DNA from: Cytophagales bacterium
Lineage (GTDB): Bacteria > Bacteroidota > Bacteroidia > Cytophagales > Cyclobacteriaceae
Assembly (NCBI GenBank): GCA_017303795.1
Contig: JAFLBR010000023.1
Coordinates: 1 to 50,064, forward strand
Direction of reading: 5' to 3'
Length of the DNA: 50,064 nt
Part shown: piece after piece, positions 8,670 to 17,164 of the stretch
Numbering within the stretch: position 1 is the stretch's first letter
Layout: each line of letters opens with the position of its first letter
Made by a program: the position numbers and the translations under genes
Notes under the pieces: model-generated
Database searches by the model: none
What the model saw: only the letters and a program-made list of their open reading frames with translations
What the model was told of the DNA's origin: nothing

Positions 8670-8978
8670 ATGGCCAAAGCAGTATCAAAACCAGCTACGG
8701 AAAAGAAAGCACCTAAAAAAGCAGCTCCTAAATCGAAAGCTTTGTCCATTGAACAAGTAGCAGAAAGCATCTTAGATAAGTTTCGGACACTTAATATAGA
8801 GCAACAACTACAAGCGGACCTGGAATGGTGCCTTGGTAGCTATCGCTTTGATGGCAATCCGGTAGGATTGGTAGATGCCATCAACCGTTCGCTCTTCATT
8901 CTTAAAGCCGAGCAAATCAAAAAAACAAAAGGTGTTACGGCTACTTTTATAAGTAGTATTGAAAAGGCATTGGCGTAA
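8670..8978 (+). CDS. Small protein with histone H1-like basic N-terminal tail
   Basis: A 102-residue protein in two parts. Residues 1-26 (MAKAVSKPATEKKAPKKAAP and following) form a Lys/Ala/Pro-rich tail like those of bacterial H1-like proteins. Residues 27-102 look like a small helical domain (SIEQVAESILDKFRTLNIEQ, then a hydrophobic core around LEWCLGSYRFDGNPVGL) that I do not recognise. The gene has its own promoter upstream and a hairpin downstream. The shared tail type and closeness to the 26-residue protein at 8199 suggest nucleoid- or RNA-binding roles, which is inference from composition only. Confidence 0.75.
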   Translation: MAKAVSKPATEKKAPKKAAPKSKALSIEQVAESILDKFRTLNIEQQLQADLEWCLGSYRFDGNPVGLVDAINRSLFILKAEQIKKTKGVTATFISSIEKALA

Positions 8979-9000
8979 TCCAAAATTTCCTTCTAACAAC

Positions 9001-9029
9001 AAAGCCCGCGAAAAGCGGGCTTTGTGTTT
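9001..9029. terminator. Hairpin terminator between convergent genes
   Basis: AAAGCCCGC at 9001-9009 pairs with GCGGGCTTT at 9015-9023 around a GAAAA loop. The symmetric A/T flanks let it serve both the plus-strand 102-residue gene and the minus-strand gene ending at 9047. Confidence 0.8.
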
Positions 9030-9046
9030 ATATACCTTTCAACTAA

Positions 9047-9679
9047 CTAATTCATCTCGTTCGCCAGGGCTTTTAACTCTTCCCAATCGGCAAGGTCTTT
9101 TTGCAGGCTTTCTTTATGGCGATTTTTGAAAGCGCCTAACTTAAAAGCAGCTACATAAAGCACCAGCGAAATGGAAATCATAATTGCTGTGTCGGCTAAT
9201 GCTGCAGTAAGACTCATTCGCTCAAGTTTCTGCGGCAGAAATGAGAACGGAACCAATAATCCCACTGCAAGCAAACTAACACCAAACCACCTTTCATATC
9301 TTTTGTTCTGATCGTAGATAGAAACGATACCCTTCAGGTATAAATCAATGGTACTTCGGGCCGAGAGTTTATTAATGGCATTGGAAAGATGCCGAAGGTT
9401 CATAAATGCCATAATAACTCCAATCAATAGCAAGGCATAAGGCAAGAATTGCAGGTTATATTGAAAATCAAATGGATTGCCCACCAGAATAGCCACCAGC
9501 ACCACAATCTCAACCGTTAACACGATATAGAAACCTGTGTGCATGCGTTTTATTCTTTCTACTGTAGTAAAAGTCCGCGAGGAGATGATGCTCTCAATTA
9601 GTTTTTGATTAAACGTGGTGGTGTGTTTGAATTTTTCATTCAAGCTTACCCACGATTTTTTCAAGACTTCCAGTTCCAT
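9047..9679 (-). CDS. Membrane protein encoded with an ECF sigma factor
   Basis: A 210-residue protein with about four hydrophobic helices (around FYIVLTVEIVVLVAILVG, LQFLPYALLLIGVIMAFM, WFGVSLLAVGLLVPFSFL and ALADTAIMISISLVLYVAAF) and charged ends. The N-terminal 55 residues are probably cytoplasmic. The start codon lies 3 bp after the stop of the sigma-factor gene, so the two are translated together. In Bacteroidetes such membrane partners of ECF sigma factors often act as regulators. I see no classic zinc-binding anti-sigma motif, so that role is only suggested by context. Confidence 0.7.
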   Translation of the reverse strand: MELEVLKKSWVSLNEKFKHTTTFNQKLIESIISSRTFTTVERIKRMHTGFYIVLTVEIVVLVAILVGNPFDFQYNLQFLPYALLLIGVIMAFMNLRHLSNAINKLSARSTIDLYLKGIVSIYDQNKRYERWFGVSLLAVGLLVPFSFLPQKLERMSLTAALADTAIMISISLVLYVAAFKLGAFKNRHKESLQKDLADWEELKALANEMN

Positions 9680-9682
9680 TGG

Positions 9683-10159
9683 TTACGGGTTTAATGTTTG
9701 TGATAGTTTTGTCTTTATTCTATTGATTCTAACGCCTACATTGGATTTCGACAAGCCGGTGATCTCACTGATCTCGTCATAACTTTTTTCTTCGAGGTAA
9801 AGCAGGATAATTGACTTATCAATCTTATCGAGATGTTCAATAGCACGCGCAAGTTGTTGTAGGCCTTCCTCTCCTGCCCCGCTATCGTCTAAATCGGGTA
9901 AGTCGATTCCGGTTACCGAAATGGGTTTTACAGCTCGCTTTTCTTTTTTGAAATGTGTGATGGCAGTATTCAGTGCAATGCGGTACATCCATGTACTCAA
10001 AGCAGCCTCATTCCGAAAACTTCCTAGCGATTTCCAGATCTGAAACACAATTTCCTGAAAGAGGTCTTTGCGGTCTTCCGGATCATCGCAATAGAGATTA
10101 CAGACCTTATAGATAAGATTTCGATGTTCATTCAAAATGTCGATAAACCCTTTATCCAT
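9683..10159 (-). CDS. ECF-type RNA polymerase sigma factor
   Basis: A 158-residue sigma-70 family protein with the two conserved ECF regions. Region 2 covers DPEDRKDLFQEIVFQIW to LSTWMYRIALNTAITHF and contacts the core enzyme and the -10 element. Region 4 is the helix-turn-helix KSYDEISEITGLSKSNVGV, binding the -35 element. The short linker with no further domain is typical. It forms a two-gene operon with the membrane protein downstream, which may control it. The target genes cannot be read from the window. Confidence 0.93.
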   Translation of the reverse strand: MDKGFIDILNEHRNLIYKVCNLYCDDPEDRKDLFQEIVFQIWKSLGSFRNEAALSTWMYRIALNTAITHFKKEKRAVKPISVTGIDLPDLDDSGAGEEGLQQLARAIEHLDKIDKSIILLYLEEKSYDEISEITGLSKSNVGVRINRIKTKLSQTLNP

Positions 10160-10294
10160 AAAGTAGAATCTGGTGCTTTAGTACGGTTAGTGTGCTAAAA
10201 CTTACAAAAGCCCAAAAAATATTTTGGCTAAATAGCTGATGACATCGGACTGCCAGCAATCTTGAATCGAAATCTTGAATTTTAAATCTCAACC

Positions 10295-10777
10295 CTAAAT
10301 CATATGCGTTACATTATCAAGCTTGCCGTTGTAACGCACGCACTCCACACCAAACTTGTTTAGAAAGTCCACACCTTCATCGGACGCCAGTCCTTTAAAT
10401 TCGGCATACGAATTGAGATAGATGACGCGGTTAATACCCATACTGAAGATAATGCGCGAACAAGCAAGACAAGGCGAAAGGGTTACATATAAAGTGGCAC
10501 CTTCTACCGAGGTTTTATTTTTAACGGCATAGAGAATCGCATTTTGTTCGGCATGGATAGCGAGCGAACAACCGCCTTTGGAGTCGCGGGGGCAACCTAC
10601 CTCAGGCCATTCTTCATCGCAATTATGCGTGCCCGATGGCGGGCCGTTGTAGCCGATAGAAATAATGCGGGTGTCTTTGGTAAGCACAGCCCCCACGTGG
10701 CGTTTTAAACAATGCGAACGTTTGGCCAGATTAACGGCCAGTTCCATATAGATATCGTCAAACGCGGGTCGGGTCAT
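10295..10777 (-). CDS. Deoxycytidylate (dCMP) deaminase / ComEB-like
   Basis: A 160-residue zinc-dependent cytidine/deoxycytidylate deaminase. It converts dCMP to dUMP, feeding thymidylate synthesis. The zinc site is complete: HAEQNA at residues 75-80 (His ligand and catalytic Glu77) and SPCLAC at 101-106 (Cys103 and Cys106). The N-terminal YNGPPSGTHNC segment and the CPRD cluster match the dCMP deaminase/ComEB subgroup rather than cytidine deaminase. It stands alone and is divergent from the DUF2911 gene with only 35 bp between the two starts, so the two promoters must share that space or overlap coding sequence. Confidence 0.93.
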   Translation of the reverse strand: MTRPAFDDIYMELAVNLAKRSHCLKRHVGAVLTKDTRIISIGYNGPPSGTHNCDEEWPEVGCPRDSKGGCSLAIHAEQNAILYAVKNKTSVEGATLYVTLSPCLACSRIIFSMGINRVIYLNSYAEFKGLASDEGVDFLNKFGVECVRYNGKLDNVTHMI

Positions 10778-10812
10778 GAGTATAAATAAAAGTTCAAAAT
10801 AGTATATTCGCG

Positions 10813-11373
10813 ATGAAAATTACAGGCATGTTTAAGAAGACAAGGGCATTTTTTCTATTTCTGTTTTTTGTTCCACTCCTCGCTCCTGCTCAGGATACCG
10901 TAAAACCCCGGCCCAGTCCGCTTACTATTGCAACAGCGCGTTACAAAGATACTTATCTTAAAATAACGTACAGTCAACCGCATAAAAGAGGTCGCGCAGT
11001 TTTTGGAAGCCTTGTACCTTTCGGGCAGGTATGGCGCACCGGTGCCAATGAAGCGACTGAACTTACGGTTACCCGCGATGTAGTTATAAATGGTTTTGCA
11101 CTTAAGGCTGGTACCTACTCTATTTTCACTATTCCCGATAAGGATAAATGGACCATTATTATTAATCAGGACACCGGCCTTTGGGGATCATACAACTATA
11201 ACGCAAAACAAGATGTTACTCGTTTCGATGTGCCGGTACAAACATTGACCGATGTGGTATTCGAAGCATTTACAATTATAGTAGAGCAAAAAAATAAAGT
11301 TGCCGATCTGGTTTTTATGTGGGATAAGATTAAAGTGGTTGTTCCTGTTCAATTCAACGAACCCAAGCCATGA
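10813..11373 (+). CDS. DUF2911 domain-containing exported protein
   Basis: A 186-residue protein with a signal peptide (positively charged start, then AFFLFLFFVPLLAPAQ); an internal ATG at 10828 would give a tidier signal. The mature part carries the DUF2911 signature: ITYSQPHKRGRAVFG, then FGQVWRTGANEATELT, LKAGTYSIFTIP and DKWTIIINQDTGLWG. The family is common in Bacteroidetes and has no known function. Its stop overlaps the start of the next gene by 4 bp (ATGA), so the two are co-translated. Confidence 0.9.
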   Translation: MKITGMFKKTRAFFLFLFFVPLLAPAQDTVKPRPSPLTIATARYKDTYLKITYSQPHKRGRAVFGSLVPFGQVWRTGANEATELTVTRDVVINGFALKAGTYSIFTIPDKDKWTIIINQDTGLWGSYNYNAKQDVTRFDVPVQTLTDVVFEAFTIIVEQKNKVADLVFMWDKIKVVVPVQFNEPKP

Positions 11374-11873
11374 GAATATTAACTGTACCGTTATTGATTG
11401 TTTGTTCGGTTGCTTACGCGCAGGATGTAAGCGAACTGGAAAAACGTAACGGCTTTAAAGAAATTAAACTCGGTATGTTGATTGACAGCGTGAAGGGCGC
11501 TGAGTTTAAAAAAGATCTGATCGAGCGAAAAGAGTTTGCCACAAAATCGTATGAAACCAAACATGCCGATTACATGACCATTGGTGATGTGTCGGTAAAA
11601 CAGATTTCACTAAAGGCATATAAGGGCTTTATCTATGAAATAGAAGTAACCACCGGCCACGATCCTAAAGTAATGCGCGGTCTTGAAAAGTCGTATGGCA
11701 AGGCTACCTACAGTTTACGCACCGAATCGTATTACTGGAAGGCAGAAACATTAAGTCTGGTGTATAAAGGCCATCGCAAAGAAGTTAAACTCACCTATCG
11801 CTCTGCGCCTGTTATTCGCATGATGTATGTGGATAAAGGCAAGCAGATTGAAGAAGTAGCGGATGATTTTTGA
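11370..11873 (+). CDS. Exported hypothetical protein
   Basis: A 167-residue protein with a signal peptide (MRILTVPLLIVCSVAYAQ). The mature part (KEIKLGMLIDSVKGAEFKK, KAYKGFIYEIEVTTG) is mixed alpha/beta and recalls small periplasmic lipoprotein-like folds of Bacteroidetes, but I cannot name a family. It is coupled to the DUF2911 gene by an ATGA overlap. It is followed by a CGCAAAG inverted repeat that may end the transcript. Confidence 0.65.
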   Translation: MRILTVPLLIVCSVAYAQDVSELEKRNGFKEIKLGMLIDSVKGAEFKKDLIERKEFATKSYETKHADYMTIGDVSVKQISLKAYKGFIYEIEVTTGHDPKVMRGLEKSYGKATYSLRTESYYWKAETLSLVYKGHRKEVKLTYRSAPVIRMMYVDKGKQIEEVADDF

Positions 11874-11879
11874 GAATCC

Positions 11880-11941
11880 CGCAAAGACGCAAAGAACGCA
11901 AAGTAATATTATCTCAATTTTTGTCCCTTTGCGGCTTTGCG
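11880..11941. repeat. CGCAAAG-type inverted repeat between convergent genes
   Basis: CGCAAAGACGCAAAGAACGC (from 11880) faces CTTTGCGGCTTTGCG (11927-11941). The arms consist of repeats of CGCAAAG and can fold into a hairpin across a 25-bp AT-rich loop. It sits exactly between two convergent stop codons and may act as a two-way terminator. Short CGCAAAG-type palindromes of this kind are frequent in bacterial intergenic DNA. Confidence 0.6.
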
Positions 11942-11956
11942 TGAAAATCCTAATTA

Positions 11957-13084
11957 CTACTTCGCATACGTAATCCGGTAAATCTTTCCGGCATGATCGT
12001 CTGATACCAGCAACGAACCATCAGGCAATTGCAATACATCAACCGGGCGCCCCGATACTTCCTGAGTCTCATCATTCAACCAACCGCTGGCAAAATTTTC
12101 TGAGCCGGTTACTTCATTATTACTATTAATCTTTACCAGGTTTAATTTATACCCGCTTTTCTTAGACCGGTTCCAGCTACCATGCTCAGCTACAATCAAC
12201 TGGTTTTGGTATTCTGCCGGAAACATAGAACCCGTATAAAATTTCAAGCCAAGTGGTGCTACGTGCGCACCAAAATTCAATGCGGGTTTTGTAAACTCAT
12301 CGCAAGCTCGTTTATCGCCAAACTCCGGATCTTTAAATGTACCACCATGACAGTATGGATAGCCGAAATGCAATCCTTGTTTTGGAGCGTAGTTCAATTC
12401 GCATGGCGGAATATCATCGCCCAACATATCACGACCATTATCGGTAAACCATAATTCGTTGCTTTGCGGATGCCACGTAAAACCAACCGTGTTGCGTACA
12501 CCACTCGCAAATAATTCCAAACCAGTGCCGTCCGCATTCATGCGATGGATGGCAGCATAAACAGGATCGGTAGGTTCGCAGATGTTACACGGTGCGCCTA
12601 CGGGCACATATAACTTTCCGTCAGGCCCAAAGGCAATGTACTTCCAGCCATGATGTGTTTCAGTTGGAAACTTATCATACACCACAACCGGCTCGCCCGG
12701 ATTATCCAGTTTCGATTCGATGCCTTCGTATTTCAGAATGCGGTTTACTTCGGCTACATATAAATCGCCATCGCGAAAAGCTACGCCATTAGGCATGTTT
12801 AAACCAGAATCCAACACCCATTTTTTGTCGGCTACAAAATCACCATCACTATCTTGCACCGCATATACTTTGTCTTCATTACGATTGCCCACATACACTA
12901 TCCCTGATGGCGATAAGGCCAACGAGCGTGCGTTTTCTACTTCAGCAAATACGGAGATGCTAAATCCCGGTGGCAACTTAATAGCCATAAGCAAGCTATC
13001 AGTAGAAACTGGTGTCTCCTGCTTTTTTGATTCGCAGGAAGCAAGTATTGTAATTAGTAAAATAGCACTGACGAATAATTTCAT
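11957..13084 (-). CDS. Sorbosone dehydrogenase-like (PQQ sugar dehydrogenase fold) lipoprotein
   Basis: The start is placed at 13084 because the frame from there opens with MKLFVSAILLITILASCES, a lipoprotein signal with lipobox LASC; the longer GTG/ATG frame adds 20 residues with no signal. The 375-residue product is a six-bladed beta-propeller of the soluble aldose-sugar / L-sorbosone dehydrogenase family: GFSISVFAEVENARSLALSP, NGVAFRDGDLYVAEVNRILKY, HHGWKYIAFGPDGKLYVPVG, HRMNADGTGLELFASGVRN, LWFTDNGRDMLGDDIPPCEL, and AEHGSWNRSKKSGY. It probably oxidises a sugar or aldehyde in the periplasm with PQQ. The cofactor and substrate are inferred from family. It is divergent from the ABC-F gene. 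Confidence 0.85.
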   Translation of the reverse strand: MKLFVSAILLITILASCESKKQETPVSTDSLLMAIKLPPGFSISVFAEVENARSLALSPSGIVYVGNRNEDKVYAVQDSDGDFVADKKWVLDSGLNMPNGVAFRDGDLYVAEVNRILKYEGIESKLDNPGEPVVVYDKFPTETHHGWKYIAFGPDGKLYVPVGAPCNICEPTDPVYAAIHRMNADGTGLELFASGVRNTVGFTWHPQSNELWFTDNGRDMLGDDIPPCELNYAPKQGLHFGYPYCHGGTFKDPEFGDKRACDEFTKPALNFGAHVAPLGLKFYTGSMFPAEYQNQLIVAEHGSWNRSKKSGYKLNLVKINSNNEVTGSENFASGWLNDETQEVSGRPVDVLQLPDGSLLVSDDHAGKIYRITYAK

Positions 13085-13173
13085 AAATGATTTTTTTAAC
13101 TGGAAGGCAAATTTGCAAAACCAAATGCAATAATTAACCTCCATTTACACAAACAGAAACCTTTTGCCGATGC

Positions 13174-13205
13174 TTGGCATTAGGTGTACATATACCCTAC
13201 CTTTG
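13174..13205 (+). promoter_or_regulatory. Bacteroidetes-type promoter for the ABC-F gene
   Basis: TTGG at 13174-13177 and an exact TAnnTTTG element (TACCTTTG, 13198-13205) at 20-bp spacing. This places the transcription start near 13212, about 11 bp before the ATG at 13223. It also argues against the GTG at 13184 as a start, because that lies inside the promoter. Confidence 0.7.
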
Positions 13206-13222
13206 CACCTGTTTTTCCTGTT

Positions 13223-15136
13223 ATGATCTCAATTTCCAATATCTCTTATTTTATAGGTGGTCGCCCGCTGTACGAAGATGCCTCTATGTTTATTCGCCCA
13301 GACGATAAAATCGGGTTGATCGGGCTAAACGGGCGTGGTAAATCCACCCTGCTCAAAATCATTAATGGCGATTTATCCATCAACAGTGGCTCCATCAGCA
13401 AAGCGAAAGATTGTACGATTGGCTTTTTGAATCAGGACTTACTCTCCTACCAAACCGAAGATGCCATTCTTACCGTGGCCATGGAAGCCTTCAAAGAAGC
13501 AGTGGACACCCAACGCCAGATTGAAAAAATCCTCCACAAACTGGAGACAGAATATTCAGATGATCTGGTGGACAAACTGACCAAACTTCAGGAAAAATTT
13601 GAGCATTTAGACGGCTACACCATGCAAGCCAAAGCCGAAGAAGTTTTGGAAGGAATTGGTTTCACCACCAAAGATTTACACCGCCCTTTGCGGGAATTTT
13701 CAGGTGGTTGGCGCATGCGGGTGATGCTAGCCAAACTTTTGCTCGAAAAACCTTCGTGTTTGATGTTAGATGAACCCACCAACCACTTAGACTTACCTTC
13801 TATTGAGTGGGTGGAAAATTATTTGCGCAGCTATGAAGGTGCAGTGGTTATTGTTTCGCACGATCGAACTTTTTTAGATAATGTAATTACCAAAACTGTT
13901 GAAGTGACCAATCAGCAATTGGTTACCTACGAAGGCAATTATTCTTTCTACTTAGAAGAAAAAGAGTTACGCGAAGAAATTCAGACCAACGCATACGAAA
14001 ATCAGCAAGCAAAAATCCGGCAGACTGAAAGATTTATAGAGCGGTTTCGTTCCAAAGCAACCAAAGCGCGACAAGTACAATCACGCGTAAAAGCTTTAGA
14101 GCGCATGGATATGATTAACGAAGTGGTAAGTGATGCCGCTACGGTAAACTTTAAGTTTACATTCAATCAGCCTTCGGGCCGCCATGTGGTAACCATGAAA
14201 GATATTTCAAAGGCTTATGGATCGTTGCAAATTCTGAAACACACTACGGCAACTATTGAACGTGGCGATAAAATAGCCTTGATTGGGGCTAACGGTAAAG
14301 GCAAATCAACCTTATTGCGCATTATTGCCAATACCGAACCTGTAGAAGGTGAACGCACCATTGGCTACAATGTGATTTATGGATTTTTTGCGCAACATCA
14401 GCTTGAGTCGCTGCATGTGGACAATGAAATTCTGGATGAATTAAAACAATCGGGCAGCAATAAAACTGAACAGGAATTGCGCAGTGTACTCGGGTGTTTT
14501 TTGTTTTCGGATGAAGATGTGTTCAAAAAAATTAAAGTGTTGAGCGGTGGTGAAAAATCGCGCGTAGCTTTAGCTAAAACATTAATTTCTGAAGCCAACT
14601 TTTTGTTGCTGGATGAACCTACCAACCACCTGGATTTTATTTCGGAGAATATTCTGATTCAGGCTTTACAACAATATCAGGGAAGCTTTGTAGTGGTATC
14701 TCACAATAGGCATTTTGTGAGTCAGGTAGCCAACAAAATCTGGTACATTGAAAACCACGAGGTAAAAGAATACCCCGGCACATATGATGAATACGAGTAT
14801 TGGCGCAAAAGCACCGAACAAGCTGTAACAAAACCGGAAGCACCACCTAAAAAGCAACAACCAGCACCCGTAAACAAACCAGCTCCTTCCAATCAACAAA
14901 ATGATAAGAAGATTAAAGTGTTGAACAGCGAGATTAAAAAAGCGGAAGAGCGCATTATAAAACTGGAAGACGAAAAGAAACAAATTGAAGATCAGTTGGC
15001 AAAGCCTGAAGTATATTCAGATTTTTCAAAGCTGGGCGAATACCAACAACAATTTGAAAAAGTGCAGAACTCGTTAACAGCCGAAAACCAAAAGTGGGAA
15101 GCATTACTTACCGAACTGGAAGCCTTAAAGAATTAA
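13223..15136 (+). CDS. ABC-F family ATP-binding protein
   Basis: A 637-residue soluble protein with two ABC ATPase modules and no membrane segment. Module 1 has Walker A GLNGRGKST, signature FSGGWRMRV and Walker B LMLDEPTNHLD; module 2 has GANGKGKST, LSGGEKSRV and LLLDEPTNHLD. Between them lies the ABC-F linker (charged helices around QTERFIERFRSKATKARQ). The last 80 or so residues form a coiled-coil like the Uup C-terminal domain. ABC-F proteins act on the ribosome, in translation control or antibiotic protection; which one cannot be told here. I use ATG 13223, not the in-frame GTG at 13184, because of the promoter position. Its TAA overlaps the stop of the convergent gene within a TTAA. Confidence 0.93.
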   Translation: MISISNISYFIGGRPLYEDASMFIRPDDKIGLIGLNGRGKSTLLKIINGDLSINSGSISKAKDCTIGFLNQDLLSYQTEDAILTVAMEAFKEAVDTQRQIEKILHKLETEYSDDLVDKLTKLQEKFEHLDGYTMQAKAEEVLEGIGFTTKDLHRPLREFSGGWRMRVMLAKLLLEKPSCLMLDEPTNHLDLPSIEWVENYLRSYEGAVVIVSHDRTFLDNVITKTVEVTNQQLVTYEGNYSFYLEEKELREEIQTNAYENQQAKIRQTERFIERFRSKATKARQVQSRVKALERMDMINEVVSDAATVNFKFTFNQPSGRHVVTMKDISKAYGSLQILKHTTATIERGDKIALIGANGKGKSTLLRIIANTEPVEGERTIGYNVIYGFFAQHQLESLHVDNEILDELKQSGSNKTEQELRSVLGCFLFSDEDVFKKIKVLSGGEKSRVALAKTLISEANFLLLDEPTNHLDFISENILIQALQQYQGSFVVVSHNRHFVSQVANKIWYIENHEVKEYPGTYDEYEYWRKSTEQAVTKPEAPPKKQQPAPVNKPAPSNQQNDKKIKVLNSEIKKAEERIIKLEDEKKQIEDQLAKPEVYSDFSKLGEYQQQFEKVQNSLTAENQKWEALLTELEALKN

Positions 15137-15774
15137 TTCCAGCCAACTGCCAACGATAACATGAGCCTGCTAAGGTCATGCTTAAGCGTTCTGCGGCTGG
15201 GGTCGCCCTCCACATATTGAGTGCCCGTCCAGCGCCACGAAGGGAATTCATATAAGTCGCGGATGGTTTGTGTTTTGAAGCCTACTCCAAACGTTACGTG
15301 CATTTTATCTGAGTTTACCCGATAGCCTAATGACGGATGGAATGTTGAACCACCGGTAGTTTCCTTATAGCCATACTCTGGATATTCATAGGGATAATAG
15401 CGCCAGGTCTTTAAACTTGTACCATAATCTACTTTTAGTACTAAAGCATTTTTTTGTTTACTCACACCAACTGCACCTTTGAAAGGCAGATTCCAACTGG
15501 CCGAAAGAAAAACAGGAGCCGTATTCCAATCATGATAGGAATCGTGCCCGAGGCCAACACCAAAGCCAAACTTTTTTATTCTTACACCTTGAATTATTGC
15601 GCCAGAAAAAGTGATCTCCTTCCCTTTTCCGCAATCATCACAGCCAATTAACGAAGCAGTTTGCAACGAAAAGAAATACTTTAGTTTCTTGTTCTTTATC
15701 CGCACCAAATCCGGCTGAACCGATTGAGCTAACCCGGATACACTAATCAGCAAAGCAAAAATTACTAATCGCAT
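15133..15774 (-). CDS. Small outer-membrane barrel-like hypothetical protein
   Basis: A 213-residue protein with a signal peptide (MRLVIFALLISVSGLAQ). The remainder alternates polar and hydrophobic/aromatic residues and ends in a strand with a C-terminal aromatic region (LSRLMLSLAVGWN), as in small outer-membrane beta-barrels. It contains a GCDDCGKG segment with two close cysteines, possibly a disulphide. It is coupled to the LVIVD lipoprotein upstream by a TAATG overlap. Its stop overlaps that of the ABC-F gene on the other strand. Function is unknown. Confidence 0.65.
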   Translation of the reverse strand: MRLVIFALLISVSGLAQSVQPDLVRIKNKKLKYFFSLQTASLIGCDDCGKGKEITFSGAIIQGVRIKKFGFGVGLGHDSYHDWNTAPVFLSASWNLPFKGAVGVSKQKNALVLKVDYGTSLKTWRYYPYEYPEYGYKETTGGSTFHPSLGYRVNSDKMHVTFGVGFKTQTIRDLYEFPSWRWTGTQYVEGDPSRRTLKHDLSRLMLSLAVGWN

Positions 15775-17066
15775 TACTCAGGTCGGGAAATCGTGATGGT
15801 GCTAATCAATTTAATATCCTGCAGGTTGGCGTAATTGTATTGATACAATCCATCTTCACCAATCATCATAGCAATATTTTGGTATGGGATAATATCAAAG
15901 GCTTTAATCGTGCTATAATGTGCAAGCTGATTTTGGCTTATTGTGTTGATATCACTCGCATCGTAAATTTTCAAGCCATCATTTCCATCGCAGATAAACA
16001 ACGTTCCGTTATCTATTCCTAAACCGTGCGGATTAGTCATGGGGTAAGTTCTTTCCAATATCGGGCTTTCCAGATTACTGATATTAATAACTTCGAGTTG
16101 ATTGGTAAACCCTTGGCACGCTGTTCCGCTGCGCAAGGTTACGTAGGCATAATCACCTTCTACCACAACCGGATCGCAACTTTGAATATGTGCATAGCGA
16201 CTAAGTTGCACCGGCAATTCGGGATTAGAAACATTCAGGATATACATTCCCGATTGTGACCCTACAAACAATTTATCGTTGTGTGGAAAAAGTGTTTCAA
16301 TATCCCACGCCAGTGTAAATTCCTTTACGGCCTTCGGATCAGTTTGTGTATTGATATTAACAATATCGATGTTGGCTCCATCAAGACCATAGAGATGATT
16401 ACCCACAATGGTAAACCGCGCCATAGAACCACCAATACCGGTAGCACTTGGGTTTGGTGCAATGGCAGCTTGCGCGCTAAATGAATTACTTAAGAATGCT
16501 ACACCTCTTTCATAATAAATTCCGCCCCACGGTTGGTAGTATGCGTTACATTCGGTTTGCTGCACATTTACGTTTTCCCGTTTTTCCCAATGGGTAAGAA
16601 TACCTTGTTCAGTTGAAACCATCCTACCCAGAGTCTGGTAGTTATTGAAGAGATTTTCAATCCGGTTCACTTCTTTGATGTCGTTAAGATTGGTTACATC
16701 AAATGCTACCAGGTCTACATAACTATCGGCATATAAGGTGTTGCCACGAATTGCCAGATCATAATTACCTGGAATAGCAAGAAAGGAAATATTTTGAGGT
16801 GCTGCCGGATTGCGATTATCTATAATGTGAATTCCTTCACCCGCTTCATTGATAAACAGAAATCCATCTTTAAAATAAATTCTACCGATTTGCGAAAGAG
16901 GTTTTGCTCCTTCTTGTTTTACAGCCGCCTTAATGGCTGCAGAGGTGGAGTAAATTGGCTCGTAATAAACGTAATGGTAAGTTTCTTCACATTTATCGGA
17001 ACAGGATACCCCTACCCCGGCCAACGACAACAAAAGCAGGAAATTTGAAAAGCGTAAAATCTTCAT
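15774..17066 (-). CDS. LVIVD repeat lipoprotein
   Basis: A 430-residue lipoprotein (signal MKILRFSNFLLLLSLAGVGV, then lipobox Cys in VSCSD). The body consists of repeats of the LVIVD type seen in Bacteroidetes surface propellers: GEGIHIIDNRNPAAPQNISF, DLVAFDVTNLNDIKEVNRI, NIDIVNINTQTDPKAVKEF, GMYILNVSNPELPVQLSRY, QLEVINISNLESPILERTY, and GLKIYDASDINTISQN. That gives about six visible blades, consistent with a beta-propeller. It is probably tethered to the outer membrane and used in binding; the ligand is not known. It is the first gene of a two-gene unit with the barrel-like protein after it. Confidence 0.88.
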   Translation of the reverse strand: MKILRFSNFLLLLSLAGVGVSCSDKCEETYHYVYYEPIYSTSAAIKAAVKQEGAKPLSQIGRIYFKDGFLFINEAGEGIHIIDNRNPAAPQNISFLAIPGNYDLAIRGNTLYADSYVDLVAFDVTNLNDIKEVNRIENLFNNYQTLGRMVSTEQGILTHWEKRENVNVQQTECNAYYQPWGGIYYERGVAFLSNSFSAQAAIAPNPSATGIGGSMARFTIVGNHLYGLDGANIDIVNINTQTDPKAVKEFTLAWDIETLFPHNDKLFVGSQSGMYILNVSNPELPVQLSRYAHIQSCDPVVVEGDYAYVTLRSGTACQGFTNQLEVINISNLESPILERTYPMTNPHGLGIDNGTLFICDGNDGLKIYDASDINTISQNQLAHYSTIKAFDIIPYQNIAMMIGEDGLYQYNYANLQDIKLISTITISRPE

Positions 17067-17164
17067 ACCACCATAGTTTAGTTTATTCTTGTGTTGGACA
17101 CAGCGTAAACCAAATAGGTTCGAACCGATGGAGATGCTTACTGAAAAGTTTCAAACCAGATCAA

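Noticed and set aside
12720-13133. 137-residue plus-strand frame opposite the sorbosone dehydrogenase-like gene
   Set aside because: Shadow of a well-supported gene, with no motif and no ribosome site.
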